In this document: positions 18,484 to 27,263 of the stretch, in pieces
Numbering within the stretch: position 1 is the first letter of the stretch
How the letters are laid out: every line of letters starts with the position of its first letter
Assembly: GCF_004168585.1 (NCBI RefSeq)
Contig: NZ_PGVH01000043.1
Location: 124,001 to 188,000 of the forward strand
Direction: 5' to 3'
Length of the DNA: 64,000 bases
Source of the DNA: Shewanella sp. OPT22
GTDB taxonomy: Bacteria > Pseudomonadota > Gammaproteobacteria > Enterobacterales > Shewanellaceae
Notes under the pieces: generated by a model
What the model was told of the DNA's origin: nothing
Databases searched by the model: none
The model's input: the letters and a program-made list of their open reading frames with translations, nothing else
Translations under genes and position numbers: made by a program

Positions 18484-18914
18484 AAAATAGAAAGATAATA
18501 GGCCGACTTGAGCACATTAGTTTACCCGAGTTGGGTATAAAAAACCTCATTGCCAGAGTTGATACCGGTGCACAAACATCATCACTGCATGTGGATAATA
18601 TAAAACATGTAGTTGGTTCTGATAAACCGATGATTGAGTTCGATATTCATCCAGATGTGCATAATGTTAATAAAACGAACCGATGTCGAGCGTATTTACA
18701 TGATGTGAAGAAAATAAAATCTTCTAACGGCCAAAGTGAAGAGAGGTATGTAATCCGTACGCTTGCAGTAATTGGTGATCATGAATGGGATATTAAAATA
18801 ACTTTGACAAACCGAGCGGATATGACTTATTTGATGCTAGTCGGTAGAGAGGCGTTAGGCAAAAACTATTATGTTGATCCCTCAAGAACCTTTGTGGCGA
18901 GCGTTAAAGTATAG
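18480..18914 (+). CDS. ATP-dependent zinc protease / retropepsin-like RimB family protein
   Basis: This 144-residue protein is of the DUF785/RimB type. The motif ARVDTGAQTSSLH (about residues 26-38) is the D-T-G-A active site of retropepsin-like aspartyl proteases, and LVGREALG near the C-terminus is also family-specific. In Pseudomonas, RimB acts with RimK on ribosomal protein S6 glutamylation; the same function is inferred here from the operon. It starts within the stop of the desuccinylase-like gene. Confidence 0.88.
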   Translation: MKNRKIIGRLEHISLPELGIKNLIARVDTGAQTSSLHVDNIKHVVGSDKPMIEFDIHPDVHNVNKTNRCRAYLHDVKKIKSSNGQSEERYVIRTLAVIGDHEWDIKITLTNRADMTYLMLVGREALGKNYYVDPSRTFVASVKV

Positions 18915-18941
18915 GTTATGAAAAGCATGAATAGTGAGGGA

Positions 18942-19781
18942 TTACCGTTCATGTTCATGGCTAGTTAAACATAACGTTAAGGTTTCTACGCACTCTCTTT
19001 GAGAAGCGTTTTTTTTGTAAACCATATAAATTGGGCGGGTCAATTTTTCTTGGCTTGTAATCGTAAAGAGTTGTTGATTTTCTAAAAGGTTTTGTACTGA
19101 ATTAACAGGCAAGTATGCAAATCCACCTTGGCTTAGCACCCATTCTAATGCAATCGAGGCAGTTGATGTTTTGAAGCTTGGTGTGAGTTTGTATGCAAAC
19201 GTGTTCTCTTTTATAAACTTTATCCCCCAATCTACATACACATAATTATCGGTAAGGGGATCAAACTCCGGTTTAGTACCTGTCAACGCAATTTCAAATC
19301 TCCCAATCTCAATATTGATGAATTCGTCGTCCTTAATTGGGTCAGCCAAAAAACCGACATTTAATGATTTATCATCAAGTTTTCTTTGTATAGATTCTCG
19401 TGTTGATATTTCAGTGCTAACCACATTCTCTTTGAACAAGTTTGTGACATCTATCAATTTAGTTTGAAAATATGCATCCCAAATATTTGGTGTAGCAGCG
19501 ATTTGAAAAGAAAGTTTTTGTTTACTTGCCATGCTAACGGCCGACTTTGATGCCTCAAATTGGTCAATTAAAATATAACTGTGAAGCAATAAGGCTTCGC
19601 CTGCTGCTGTTAACTTCAAATTGTTTTTATCTCTAATCAGAAGCTGTGTTTTATAAGCTTCTTCTAGTTGTTTGATTCTAGCACTGACTGCTGCTTGAGT
19701 TAAAAACACTTGTTCTGCAGCTTTTCCAAAATGTTTGTTTTCAGCAACGGCGACAAATGTTTTTAATAACTTAACATCCAT
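18942..19781 (-). CDS. hdfR: LysR family transcriptional regulator HdfR
   Basis: This 279-residue LysR regulator has an N-terminal winged helix (LLKTFVAVAENKHFGKAAEQVFLTQAAVSARIKQLEE, residues 5-41) and a C-terminal effector-binding domain. In E. coli HdfR represses flhDC and activates gltBD. The assignment rests on the divergent neighbour maoP, the arrangement seen in E. coli, and on the FGKAAE-F-TQAAVSARI helix. The 110-bp divergent region should hold both promoters and any autoregulatory site. Confidence 0.85.
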   Translation of the reverse strand: MDVKLLKTFVAVAENKHFGKAAEQVFLTQAAVSARIKQLEEAYKTQLLIRDKNNLKLTAAGEALLLHSYILIDQFEASKSAVSMASKQKLSFQIAATPNIWDAYFQTKLIDVTNLFKENVVSTEISTRESIQRKLDDKSLNVGFLADPIKDDEFINIEIGRFEIALTGTKPEFDPLTDNYVYVDWGIKFIKENTFAYKLTPSFKTSTASIALEWVLSQGGFAYLPVNSVQNLLENQQLFTITSQEKLTRPIYMVYKKNASQRECVETLTLCLTSHEHER

Positions 19782-19891
19782 AATAAACCCACACTAAAAT
19801 CTATCGAGAAGACAATTTTCTTTTGTTTTCCTTTCTATCAGTACCACTATAAATTGCATCAAAGATAAAGACCATGGTATTGAGGTAAAAG

Positions 19892-20257
19892 ATGGTTACA
19901 ACGATCAGGGTAGGTGTTAAACCTTTTTATGCGGATAGTACTTTTCCGCATGGTTTATCACGTAGTGGATATTTTTGCAAAAGAGAAGCTGAAGAGTTGA
20001 AAATTTATGGATATAGCTTAGAAGGCCTAGCTAATGGTTCATTAACACCTCTCAATGAAGAAGAAGCGCTATTTATACGTGAAATTAATGCTAACTCTAA
20101 CTGTACACTTCCCCTTTGTAAGCTATGGAAGAAGTATTTAAATGCAGTAACGCAAAGCCAATTAAAATACGGTTTCTCTGTAAATAAAACCTTAGAAAAA
20201 CCATTTATTAGGCATAGCGTAGATAAAAGAAGTATTCGATTTGTTTTAACTAGGTAG
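19892..20257 (+). CDS. maoP: macrodomain Ori organization protein MaoP (DUF413)
   Basis: This 121-residue DUF413 protein is related to E. coli MaoP (YifE), which with the nearby maoS site organises the Ori macrodomain. Family features include FYADSTFPHGLSRSGYFCKREAEELKIYGY, PLNEEEALFI and LCKLWKKYL (given as separate motifs). The divergent hdfR neighbour is conserved. The protein lacks the acidic tail of the enteric form and ends in SIRFVLTR. In E. coli the maoS element lies next to maoP; the corresponding region here is 19782-19891, but I cannot identify maoS by eye. Confidence 0.87.
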   Translation: MVTTIRVGVKPFYADSTFPHGLSRSGYFCKREAEELKIYGYSLEGLANGSLTPLNEEEALFIREINANSNCTLPLCKLWKKYLNAVTQSQLKYGFSVNKTLEKPFIRHSVDKRSIRFVLTR

Positions 20258-20266
20258 AAACGGAAA

Positions 20267-20551
20267 ATGAAAAAGATTGTGAAAAAAATAAATGTTTGTA
20301 TTTTAGCATGTGTTACGTCGGTTTTAGCATTCAAAACCATAGCATCGGAAGAGCCAATGACAATCCCAGTAAGCGCAGAATTGATTAAAGAATTGATTGT
20401 GATATGCAAACAGAACGCTGTTGAAGATGAAATAGATAAAGCAGAAATGAATAGCTATATATTAGAGTGTGTGAATGACGAATTGTCATACAGCAACCTA
20501 AAACCAATTGCTAAAAAAGAACTAGCCGCATACTTAAAAATAAGCAAGTAA
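20267..20551 (+). CDS. hypothetical exported protein, 94 aa
   Basis: A signal peptide is visible (MKKIVKKINVCILACVTSVLAFKTIASEE), with probable cleavage after residue 26. The mature part is about 68 residues, mostly helical and acidic, with two cysteines that could form a disulfide. It starts nine bases after maoP and is probably co-transcribed with it. A terminator follows. No family is recognised. Confidence 0.65.
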   Translation: MKKIVKKINVCILACVTSVLAFKTIASEEPMTIPVSAELIKELIVICKQNAVEDEIDKAEMNSYILECVNDELSYSNLKPIAKKELAAYLKISK

Positions 20552-20583
20552 TATTAGAATTTTCCCTTTGTACCTAAGTAACT

Positions 20584-20613
20584 AGGCAAGTTGTGTATAG
20601 CTTGCCTTTTTTT
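20584..20613 (+). terminator. rho-independent terminator after the maoP operon
   Basis: A stem AGGCAAG / CTTGCCT with a 10-base loop is followed by seven T residues. Confidence 0.82.
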
Positions 20614-20779
20614 AACACAATGGTTTGTTTTGATTTATATATTGAACATGAGTAAATACTTGTTAGGTAGATCATTGCCCAAACAAATCATGAATGTCAT
20701 CATATGGTAAGGTTTCCGACGCTAATTGTTTTTTGGCAGTCGATAAGAGTCTTCAAGCTTAAAGGTGTAAAGTAGTAAC

Positions 20780-20989
20780 ATGAAACAAGCGATAGTGGAT
20801 TACCATCAAGATGAAGAACTACATTGGGTCGCTGAGTTAGCATGTGGCCATTTTCAACACGTTCGGCACAAACCTCCTTTTATCAATCGACCTTGGGTGA
20901 TATTCACTGAAGGGCGAGACAAATATTTGGGTTATGAGTTAAAGTGCAAGAAATGCGACTCTGGCGCTCCTAAAGATACTTGCTCATAA
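20780..20989 (+). CDS. DUF3565 domain protein, 69 aa
   Basis: This short cytoplasmic protein matches the DUF3565 pattern DYHQDEELHWVAELACGHFQHVRHKPPF followed by NRPWV and a C-terminal CKKC pair. The conserved Cys, His and CxxC residues suggest a small zinc-binding fold. Function is unknown in the family. It stands alone with about 165 bp of non-coding sequence upstream. Confidence 0.8.
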   Translation: MKQAIVDYHQDEELHWVAELACGHFQHVRHKPPFINRPWVIFTEGRDKYLGYELKCKKCDSGAPKDTCS

Positions 20990-21354
20990 CGATATTTATT
21001 TTACTGTTTTTTGCGATAACGGCTCGGGTATGACTTTGTTTAAGCGCTGGATTAATCGCGTTAAGCTCGAATGTTTTTCTTGTTGTTATTTAATCCTCCA
21101 GCTAAGTCATTACATCATAACTGGATTGGTCTGATCCCTTAAAACACGTCAACTCTATTTAAGTACACTAAAGCTCAATTAAGGTTTACGTTCGAGCTAT
21201 TTTAAGAGTTAAACTTAAAATGATTAGAAGTGAGAAATTTAAAATCAAAGTTATGAGTTTGAATCTACGCTGACTGGTTCTGAACTTCTTTTGTATTTTT
21301 TTGTATTTGACATTACGATCCATTAATACTTGCGGTACAGGCAGTGTTGACATC
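20990..21354. other. intergenic stretch without a supported gene
   Basis: No RNA gene or strong hairpin was recognised. A minus-strand frame (21186-21383, up to 65 codons) encodes a basic segment followed by one hydrophobic helix and could be a small membrane protein. It overlaps the start of the broken lipoprotein gene and has no other support, so it is not called. Confidence 0.4.
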
Positions 21355-22427
21355 ATGACTATATTTCGCTTGAAATAATTCAATTATTGCTTGTTACTGT
21401 GCTTGTTCTTTCTGGATGTAAAAAAGAACCGCTTTTAAATTGTAAAAATGTAGACCTCAATACTCCCTACGATTCACTTAATATTGATATTAAAAAGCTA
21501 AGGTGTACCAATAATAACTTTCCGAGTTATTATGCAAAAGAAGATATTATCCCACCAACAAAAACCAGTCCGTGGCTTGATCAGGTTTGCCCAGACGATA
21601 TGAGTTCGCTTTCTGATGAGGCTATTTTTCGATGTGCGAATGCCACACTTTGGGATGCTATTGGTGATGGAAGAAAAAATTCGACAGCATGCTTTAGGTA
21701 TAATTTCAAAAGCAATAAAGCTATCTCAATATAGCAATGATGATGATGCGCGTTCTAAACTTTATTTGCATCATGGAATGCTCGAAATGGCGATGGCAAT
21801 AGAAAATAATATGCCATATTTTTTCATTTAGAGTGATTTCACAATGAAAAAAGATTTTGAAAACTCTTTAAAGCTCAATCCAGATTATATTCCTACTATT
21901 TTTTTAAAGATACTTTAGACATCACTAGAGAGTCGTTATTTAATCATTGGAAAAAAGTATTAGACACTGGAAATGCTACCATTTCAAGAATGAAATATAT
22001 GGAAGATTACCCAGACTTAAGTTTAAATATTTATGGGACTCTTGCTGTATACTCAGGCTTGCCGTTATCTACAACCATCCCTAATAAGATTCTCGCATTT
22101 TACGATCGCATAGGCTGTAATAAAGCTGTACCTGGCTGTACTTATAACCCTAAAGTTGCCCCTTTTGCTGTTCCTGGTGTTAACTTCACTGTGGCAGAAG
22201 CTTATGCCAGGATTGGCCAAAAGCAAAAAGCAGTGAAATATTTACTTCAAAGTCAAGCTTCTCCTAATTTTGGCAATTGGCGATATAATTATCTAGTAAA
22301 AAATGCTTTAAAAGATCCGGATGGATTTCTAAATCAATTTGCAAAATCTGGTCCATATAAACAAGTTATGTTTGATATGTATGTCAATAAAAATAGAAGT
22401 TGCTTGATGTGCCATGGACGTCCTTAA
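21355..22427 (+). pseudogene. broken lipoprotein gene with several frameshifts
   Basis: Joining three frames rebuilds one protein of about 350 residues. It has a lipoprotein signal starting MTIFRLK, continuing IIQLLLVTVLVLSGC after a +1/-1 change near 21375, then a Cys-rich segment (LDQVCPDDMSSLSDEAIFRC). A frameshift at the A6 run 21674-21679 leads into EEKIRQHALGIISKAIKLS. A stop at 21829-21831 and another shift near the T7 run at 21901-21907 precede a third frame containing TVAEAYARIGQKQKAVKYLL and a C-terminal CLMCHG. The TPR-like helical repeats suggest a Sel1/TPR-type lipoprotein. Four lesions make decay more likely than sequencing error, although two fall in homopolymers. Confidence 0.75.
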
Positions 22428-22713
22428 GAGAAGAGCTGCATATAGCAATATAATTCCTGATCTGATGCAAGGAGTGTGATAAATACACTTTTAAAACGGA
22501 TAATAGGTTTTTCTATAGCTATTTATATACTCCTTTATCTTCAATGTTTTAATCTGTTCAATGTAAGGCTTATGATTCTAAGTACTCAAATGTGAGATTA
22601 AAAAGTGAGTATCATGATTGAGTTCTCTGATATTCAGGCTACATTATTGGTCAATGAAAGATTTCGTTTGTTTTTAAGGTCTATATTACTCAGCGAATTT
22701 TTACGAGCTCACT

Positions 22714-23559
22714 ATGAATTTAAAATATGCAAATAACTTGGTAATACTTTTATTAAGTCTAAGCTTACTAACACTGGGGTTGTCGTTTGTTTTAGGCGCA
22801 AACCCTAATACATTAACGGCTACATACAGCTTTTATGGGCTTGATACAGCTCTAAGTGTTAGCACATTAGGAGTGTTGACTGGATCAGTAATGATCGCTT
22901 TAGTCGTAGCAACATTGGCAACCCATTTTAAACTCATGAAACCAACAGCTGCACTATTTCTTGCCGTTTTAGTAAGTTTAGTGCCTTTGTTAACTCTGTT
23001 TGCCAGTAATCGATGGGTTGAACAGCTTGGTGGTTTCCCTATTATTGGCAGCGGGCAGGGCATTATTAAATATTTTGCAATTGTTCCTATTTACCTGTTT
23101 TTATTCTATAAAAATAAGTTCACTGATAAACAACATGTAGTTTTAAACTTTATCCCTGTTGCCATGGTTTTATTATGGATTGGTGGCATGAAGTTTTACG
23201 AATTTGAAGCTAAAGCCATTGTAGGGCTTGTTGAGACATCCCCATTCATGTCTTGGTTGTATGTGTTATTCAGTGTACAAGGCGCATCAAATGTAATTGG
23301 TGGATTCGATGTATTATTTGCAGTGTTGTTAGGTGCAGGTATTTTGCTTAATAATAAGAAATTGATCATTCTGAGTGGGTTAGCTTGTCTTAGCGTATTT
23401 CTGATGACTCAAACATTCTTGTTTACAACCCAAATTGCATTCAGTTCAACGACTTTGTTTCAACGCTTAGGCCAGTTTGTCATTAAAGATTTGTGGTATG
23501 TTGCTAATTTAGTGGTCATTGCAACGTTAATGATTGTTCAGCCAGCAAAGTTAAAGTAA
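22714..23559 (+). CDS. DUF417 (YkgB/RclC-like) membrane protein
   Basis: This 281-residue protein has about eight hydrophobic helices. The segment WIGGMKFYEFEAKAIVGLVETSPFMSWLY (about residues 150-178) is the DUF417 signature. E. coli RclC of this family takes part in reactive-chlorine resistance. No RclR- or RclA-like gene lies nearby, so that role is not established here. The N-terminal 75 residues (three helices) appear longer than in typical RclC. It is monocistronic and convergent with the pentapeptide gene across a shared terminator. Confidence 0.75.
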   Translation: MNLKYANNLVILLLSLSLLTLGLSFVLGANPNTLTATYSFYGLDTALSVSTLGVLTGSVMIALVVATLATHFKLMKPTAALFLAVLVSLVPLLTLFASNRWVEQLGGFPIIGSGQGIIKYFAIVPIYLFLFYKNKFTDKQHVVLNFIPVAMVLLWIGGMKFYEFEAKAIVGLVETSPFMSWLYVLFSVQGASNVIGGFDVLFAVLLGAGILLNNKKLIILSGLACLSVFLMTQTFLFTTQIAFSSTTLFQRLGQFVIKDLWYVANLVVIATLMIVQPAKLK

Positions 23560-23613
23560 AGAAGTAAACAGATAATTCAAATTACTCCTTTAAAAAGCTA
23601 GGTATAGACATAT

Positions 23614-23655
23614 AAAACAAAACTACTTTTTATCACGAAAGGCTAGTTTTGTTTT
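23614..23655. terminator. bidirectional terminator between DUF417 and pentapeptide genes
   Basis: A perfect 12-bp inverted repeat (AAAACAAAACTA / TAGTTTTGTTTT) with an 18-base spacer lies between two convergent genes. A-rich and T-rich arms suit both strands. Confidence 0.65.
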
Positions 23656-23701
23656 AATGTCTTGAATTTTTATTAAGTAGTTCTTTTATTTAGTGTAGTC
23701 A

Positions 23702-24331
23702 TCAATCAACGAGTTCAACTCCTAAACTCTCTAGTAAACTTAATGCCTCAGACCGTGAAAATTTGGCTCCTTTAATATTATTCTCAAGCACATCAATCAT
23801 ATAATCTTCTGACTCACTAAAATTTACTCCTTGCAGATTTGTTCTCATAAATAGTGCATGCCTAAAATCACAAAAGACCATTGATGAATCTGTAAATTCA
23901 CCCTCACGAAAATCAACATCGTGTAATTTACATTCATTAAAGGTTAACTCATGCAGAGTGAGCCCGAAAAACGAGGCGTCATTTAAAATGCAGCGAGTAA
24001 AACAAAGAGCAAAATCTAGGTGATAAACAGGCCACTCCGCTTTTGTCCAATCGATTCCCACGAGTTTGCAATCTTCAAATTTAAGTTCGAATAATTTAGA
24101 ACCTGATAAGTTGGCTAAGCTCAGGTTGCAGTTTTCAAATATACAATTGATAAAATTACAATTTTTAAAGGTTACTTCTGAAAAGTCACAGTCCTTAAAT
24201 TGGCAATCTTCAAACTCAATATTGTCGTATTGCTCCTGTGGAAAAGAAAGTTTTATAAAAGAGGTGTCAAAGTATTGGTCATTGTTTTTGAATGTCTTCA
24301 TTAGTTTTTTTATCGATTCTTTGTGGTTCAA
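23702..24331 (-). CDS. pentapeptide repeat protein
   Basis: This 209-residue protein is built from A(D/N)LXX-like pentapeptides from about residue 38 to 165 (FEDCQFKDCDFSEVTFKNCNF opens the array). It would fold into a right-handed quadrilateral beta-helix. The array is interrupted near residue 95 (WTKAEWPVYHLDF), and the C-terminal helix LSLLESLGVELVD resembles the ends of Qnr and McbG proteins. Those proteins protect DNA gyrase by mimicking DNA. Size is close to Qnr (about 218 aa), but motif divergence means quinolone protection cannot be assumed. Confidence 0.85.
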   Translation of the reverse strand: MNHKESIKKLMKTFKNNDQYFDTSFIKLSFPQEQYDNIEFEDCQFKDCDFSEVTFKNCNFINCIFENCNLSLANLSGSKLFELKFEDCKLVGIDWTKAEWPVYHLDFALCFTRCILNDASFFGLTLHELTFNECKLHDVDFREGEFTDSSMVFCDFRHALFMRTNLQGVNFSESEDYMIDVLENNIKGAKFSRSEALSLLESLGVELVD

Positions 24332-24484
24332 CTACTCAGCGTTGTAACATATTAAAAGACGGTAATTCTATTCGTTGATGCTGCTTAATGCTAAATTACC
24401 TCAATTAATCATCTTATTATAGGGGTTAAAAAGTTTCTTTTTATTGGCCTTTTCTAAGCGTGCTTTTAAATGATGCCATAACCA

Positions 24485-24520
24485 CCTTCTAATTATGAGC
24501 AAAGGTCACAATTAGGAAGG
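24485..24520. repeat. imperfect inverted repeat (REP-like)
   Basis: CCTTCTAATTATG (24485-24497) and CACAATTAGGAAGG (24507-24520) form a stem with one bulged base and one wobble across a nine-base loop. No T tract follows, so it is more like an intergenic palindrome than a terminator. Confidence 0.45.
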
Positions 24521-24603
24521 TTGGCGCTGTTCTATACGATTAAAAACTGCGAGTATCCATCAATCGATTTTCATAACGTATTGGGTAGCGGCGGCAGATA
24601 ATA

Positions 24604-24969
24604 ATGAAAAATAAAAGATTGTGGTGGTTATTGTATGTGTTTGTTGCTTTTGGTCTGTATTGTTTAGGCTTTGATGTAGATGAATCTTTAGCTGGAGGCT
24701 TAAGAGAAGCCATCAGTATCGGTTTATCAATAATGGTATATGTTCTCTGCCTGATGTATGTATTCAAACTAGAAAGACTTCTGAATTTTCGCTTTTGTCT
24801 CTTATTCCTATTTGTTGCTTTATTTGATGAGGGCTATGAATATTTCGAGTCATTTCATTTTGATATTTCCGACTTAATTACTGCTGTGCTGGTTCTTCCA
24901 AGTTTCGTCATTCTTGGACTTTTATGTGCCGCAATAAAATCTCAGAAGCCAAAAAGGTTGTTCTATTAA
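24604..24969 (+). CDS. hypothetical membrane protein, 121 aa
   Basis: Four hydrophobic helices are predicted (about residues 6-22, 38-58, 63-80 and 92-112), separated by short charged loops. It has a Lys-rich N-terminus and C-terminus. No family was recognised. It is isolated between non-coding stretches, and the upstream sequence lacks a strong ribosome binding site. Confidence 0.55.
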   Translation: MKNKRLWWLLYVFVAFGLYCLGFDVDESLAGGLREAISIGLSIMVYVLCLMYVFKLERLLNFRFCLLFLFVALFDEGYEYFESFHFDISDLITAVLVLPSFVILGLLCAAIKSQKPKRLFY

Positions 24970-25200
24970 CATTCATTTGTTTCAGGACCAACTCATTTCT
25001 ACAGGGGCTTTGTAGGAGAACGAAAGCCTTAAAGGCGCATTTAATTTCCCAACATTAGTTATTCTTATCTTACTGCTGTGCTTGTACAATGTGCTGTAAA
25101 CATTGAAGTGTTGCCATCTTTTGTTACAAAAACAGCATCAAGACTATTTGGTACCTTCTTGAATATTATTTATTACTTTTAGCACCAATAGTGACTCCTA

Positions 25201-25974
25201 ATGACGAAATTTAGTGAAATGTACCGCCGAATAATGGCCACTCATAGTGCACATTTTAATACATGCTTTTATTGCGGATGCATTGCAACAGAATATGATT
25301 TTGTCCCGCCATTAAAACTTGCAGACTTTTATTTAACAACAGGTGAAGAAGCCGATTTTTATGAAGTGCCATCCTGTAGAGAATGCTTTGATTTTTTAAA
25401 GGCAGACAAATCCGCATTATTAGGTCAACGAGTTGATGTTGCTAAAGCAAAATTGTCAAAAAAATACGCTAAAGCAATCAGAGTCTTTCAGTTATGGGAT
25501 CCTGATGAATTCAATGACTTTGATTACAACCTTAAAACAAGCTTGAACGCAGGAATCCAGCTTGGTGAAGAATCCTATACTCGCGTTAAGTATAAAAACT
25601 TTCCCTTCGAAGTTGATGGACAAAAACGGCATATCAATTATGTGAAGGCTGATAAACTCAGTGTGTTTGGTGAAGAGTTTGAATTCTTCCCTGAAGCTTT
25701 GGCTTACGCAAGTACAGCCTATCGAATACCAAAGGCAAAATTAAAAGATTTGTTTGCTGAACACGGTAATGATTTCGACAATGCCATTAAGGCGTTTCAC
25801 GATGAAGTAGCAGAAAAATCGTTTGAAAAGCAATGCCGCAAATTTTCAAAGCAACATAGGCTGAATCTGGGGTTTATCGTTCGAATTGCAAAATTGTATA
25901 TGAAGCAAGATGATGAGCTTACCCTTGAAGCTGCACTGGTTAAGCTGTATGAGATTCATATAAAAAAATCATGA
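25201..25974 (+). CDS. hypothetical protein with HNH-like zinc region, 257 aa
   Basis: Near the N-terminus the pattern CFYCG ... YDFVPPL ... SCRECFDFL (residues 20-62) has two Cys pairs around a DFVPP segment. This spacing resembles HNH/McrA-type zinc nucleases, but the usual DHV/HxxP histidines are missing. The rest is helical and Lys-rich, with two repeated segments near residues 170-250. It has no signal peptide. A nucleic-acid-binding role is possible, and nuclease activity is not supported. Confidence 0.65.
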   Translation: MTKFSEMYRRIMATHSAHFNTCFYCGCIATEYDFVPPLKLADFYLTTGEEADFYEVPSCRECFDFLKADKSALLGQRVDVAKAKLSKKYAKAIRVFQLWDPDEFNDFDYNLKTSLNAGIQLGEESYTRVKYKNFPFEVDGQKRHINYVKADKLSVFGEEFEFFPEALAYASTAYRIPKAKLKDLFAEHGNDFDNAIKAFHDEVAEKSFEKQCRKFSKQHRLNLGFIVRIAKLYMKQDDELTLEAALVKLYEIHIKKS

Positions 25975-26064
25975 TGTTTCTTCTGATATTAAAACCGTCT
26001 GCATCTAATAAGTGATTGGATAGTATTTATATAATTTAAATTTTTCTTGTAGGAGGGGTTTATT

Positions 26065-26691
26065 ATGGTTAATAAACTAAAGGATAGGTATGCCAATACA
26101 GTAGTCGTATTGGATTTTGAAACCACAGGTTTATCTCCTAATATGGGCGAACGTGGCATCGAGATTGGGGCCGTATTAATTGAAAATGGCAATATAACCG
26201 ATACTTTTCAAAAATTGATGAACCCAAACCGTCGAATTGATGCATTTATTGAGAACTACACAGGTATCACTAATGACATGGTAAAAACTGCCGAGCCGTG
26301 TGCTGTGGTCATGCAAGAATTCGCTGAGTTTATAAATGGGCATAACTTGGTGGCTCATAATGCGTCATTCGATAAGAAATTTCTTGATGCAGAGTTTGAT
26401 TTCGCCAACGTGCAGTATAAAGGTTCTTTTGCATGCTCAATGTTACTAGCAAGACGATTATATCCACTGTCAAACAACCATAAATTGGGTACGCTCGTTG
26501 ATTACAAACAATTACCGACAGATGGCGTATTTCACAGAGCATTAGCGGATGCACAAATGACGGCGCATTTATGGTTGGCGATGCTAGATGATTTGAATAA
26601 TGACTATTCTTTGGGAGATGTACCATTTTCGTTCATGAAAACACTTTCAAGAGTAAAAGCGAGTGAAGTTCCTAAATACTTGCAAAAGTAA
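26065..26691 (+). CDS. DEDDh 3'-5' exonuclease (DnaQ/PolC epsilon-like)
   Basis: This 208-residue protein has the three exonuclease motifs of the DEDDh family. They are LDFETTGL (Exo I, about residue 20), HNASFDKKFL (Exo II, about residue 100) and HRALADAQMTAHLW (Exo III, about residue 155, with His and Asp). It lacks the clamp- and polymerase-binding region of true DNA polymerase III epsilon, so it is a stand-alone exonuclease of unknown target. A strong GGAGGGG site precedes the ATG. Confidence 0.9.
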   Translation: MVNKLKDRYANTVVVLDFETTGLSPNMGERGIEIGAVLIENGNITDTFQKLMNPNRRIDAFIENYTGITNDMVKTAEPCAVVMQEFAEFINGHNLVAHNASFDKKFLDAEFDFANVQYKGSFACSMLLARRLYPLSNNHKLGTLVDYKQLPTDGVFHRALADAQMTAHLWLAMLDDLNNDYSLGDVPFSFMKTLSRVKASEVPKYLQK

Positions 26692-26801
26692 ATCAAGTAA
26701 ATATTCCCCAAAATTGATAGAAATTCAAAAACTCAAACTGTTTGGCTTTCTGCTTTGTAAAGCACTGTTCAGCCAAACAGCTCATGTTTATTTTTGAGTG
26801 T

Positions 26802-27143
26802 TTAATCTTTACCGCAACACTTCTTAAATTTTTTCCCGCTTTTGCAGGCACATAGTTCATTTCTGTTTTGCTTTGCGGCAACCTCCACAGATGTCGGTTT
26901 ATTTAATATCTCATTCAGCTCTATTAGGTACTCAGCTTCAGATTCAGCGATTGTAATGTTAATGGCAATATCATGCTCAGTAGCAATGGCTTGAATTTCA
27001 GCCTGTCGTTGCTCAGATTTTACAGTGACATTGATAGGTGATGATGCTGTACCTGGTTTGATCACGCGCTTGGTATTATAACCACTCATACCATATGCAG
27101 GCTTTGGTGTTTTACGGCCTTTAAAGAAAAATTTGTCAGACAT
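26802..27143 (-). CDS. PBPRA1643-type SWIM/SEC-C metal-binding protein
   Basis: This 113-residue protein ends in a SEC-C-like zinc motif (CACKSGKKFKKCCGK). The N-terminus MSDKFFFKGRKTPKPAYGMSGYN is typical of the PBPRA1643 family found in marine gammaproteobacteria. SEC-C modules bind zinc and often mediate contacts with SecB, ribosomes or other partners. Function is unknown. Confidence 0.85.
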   Translation of the reverse strand: MSDKFFFKGRKTPKPAYGMSGYNTKRVIKPGTASSPINVTVKSEQRQAEIQAIATEHDIAINITIAESEAEYLIELNEILNKPTSVEVAAKQNRNELCACKSGKKFKKCCGKD

Positions 27144-27263
27144 ATAAGACTACTATTGTTTGATTTGAACTATGGGGGGAGCTTATACAGCAAAAGACAC
27201 ATTGAGGGTATAGGTTAACAACAAAATTTGTTTCAATTGTATATTAAAAGCTGAATGAAGAGT

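Noticed and set aside
21186-21383. 65-codon minus-strand frame with a hydrophobic helix
   Set aside because: It overlaps the start of the broken lipoprotein gene and has no independent support; left as undecided.
24485-24520. Palindrome in an accessory gene strip considered as an integron attC site
   Set aside because: The ends do not show the GTTRRRY / RYYYAAC core, genes in the strip face both ways, and no integrase is present.
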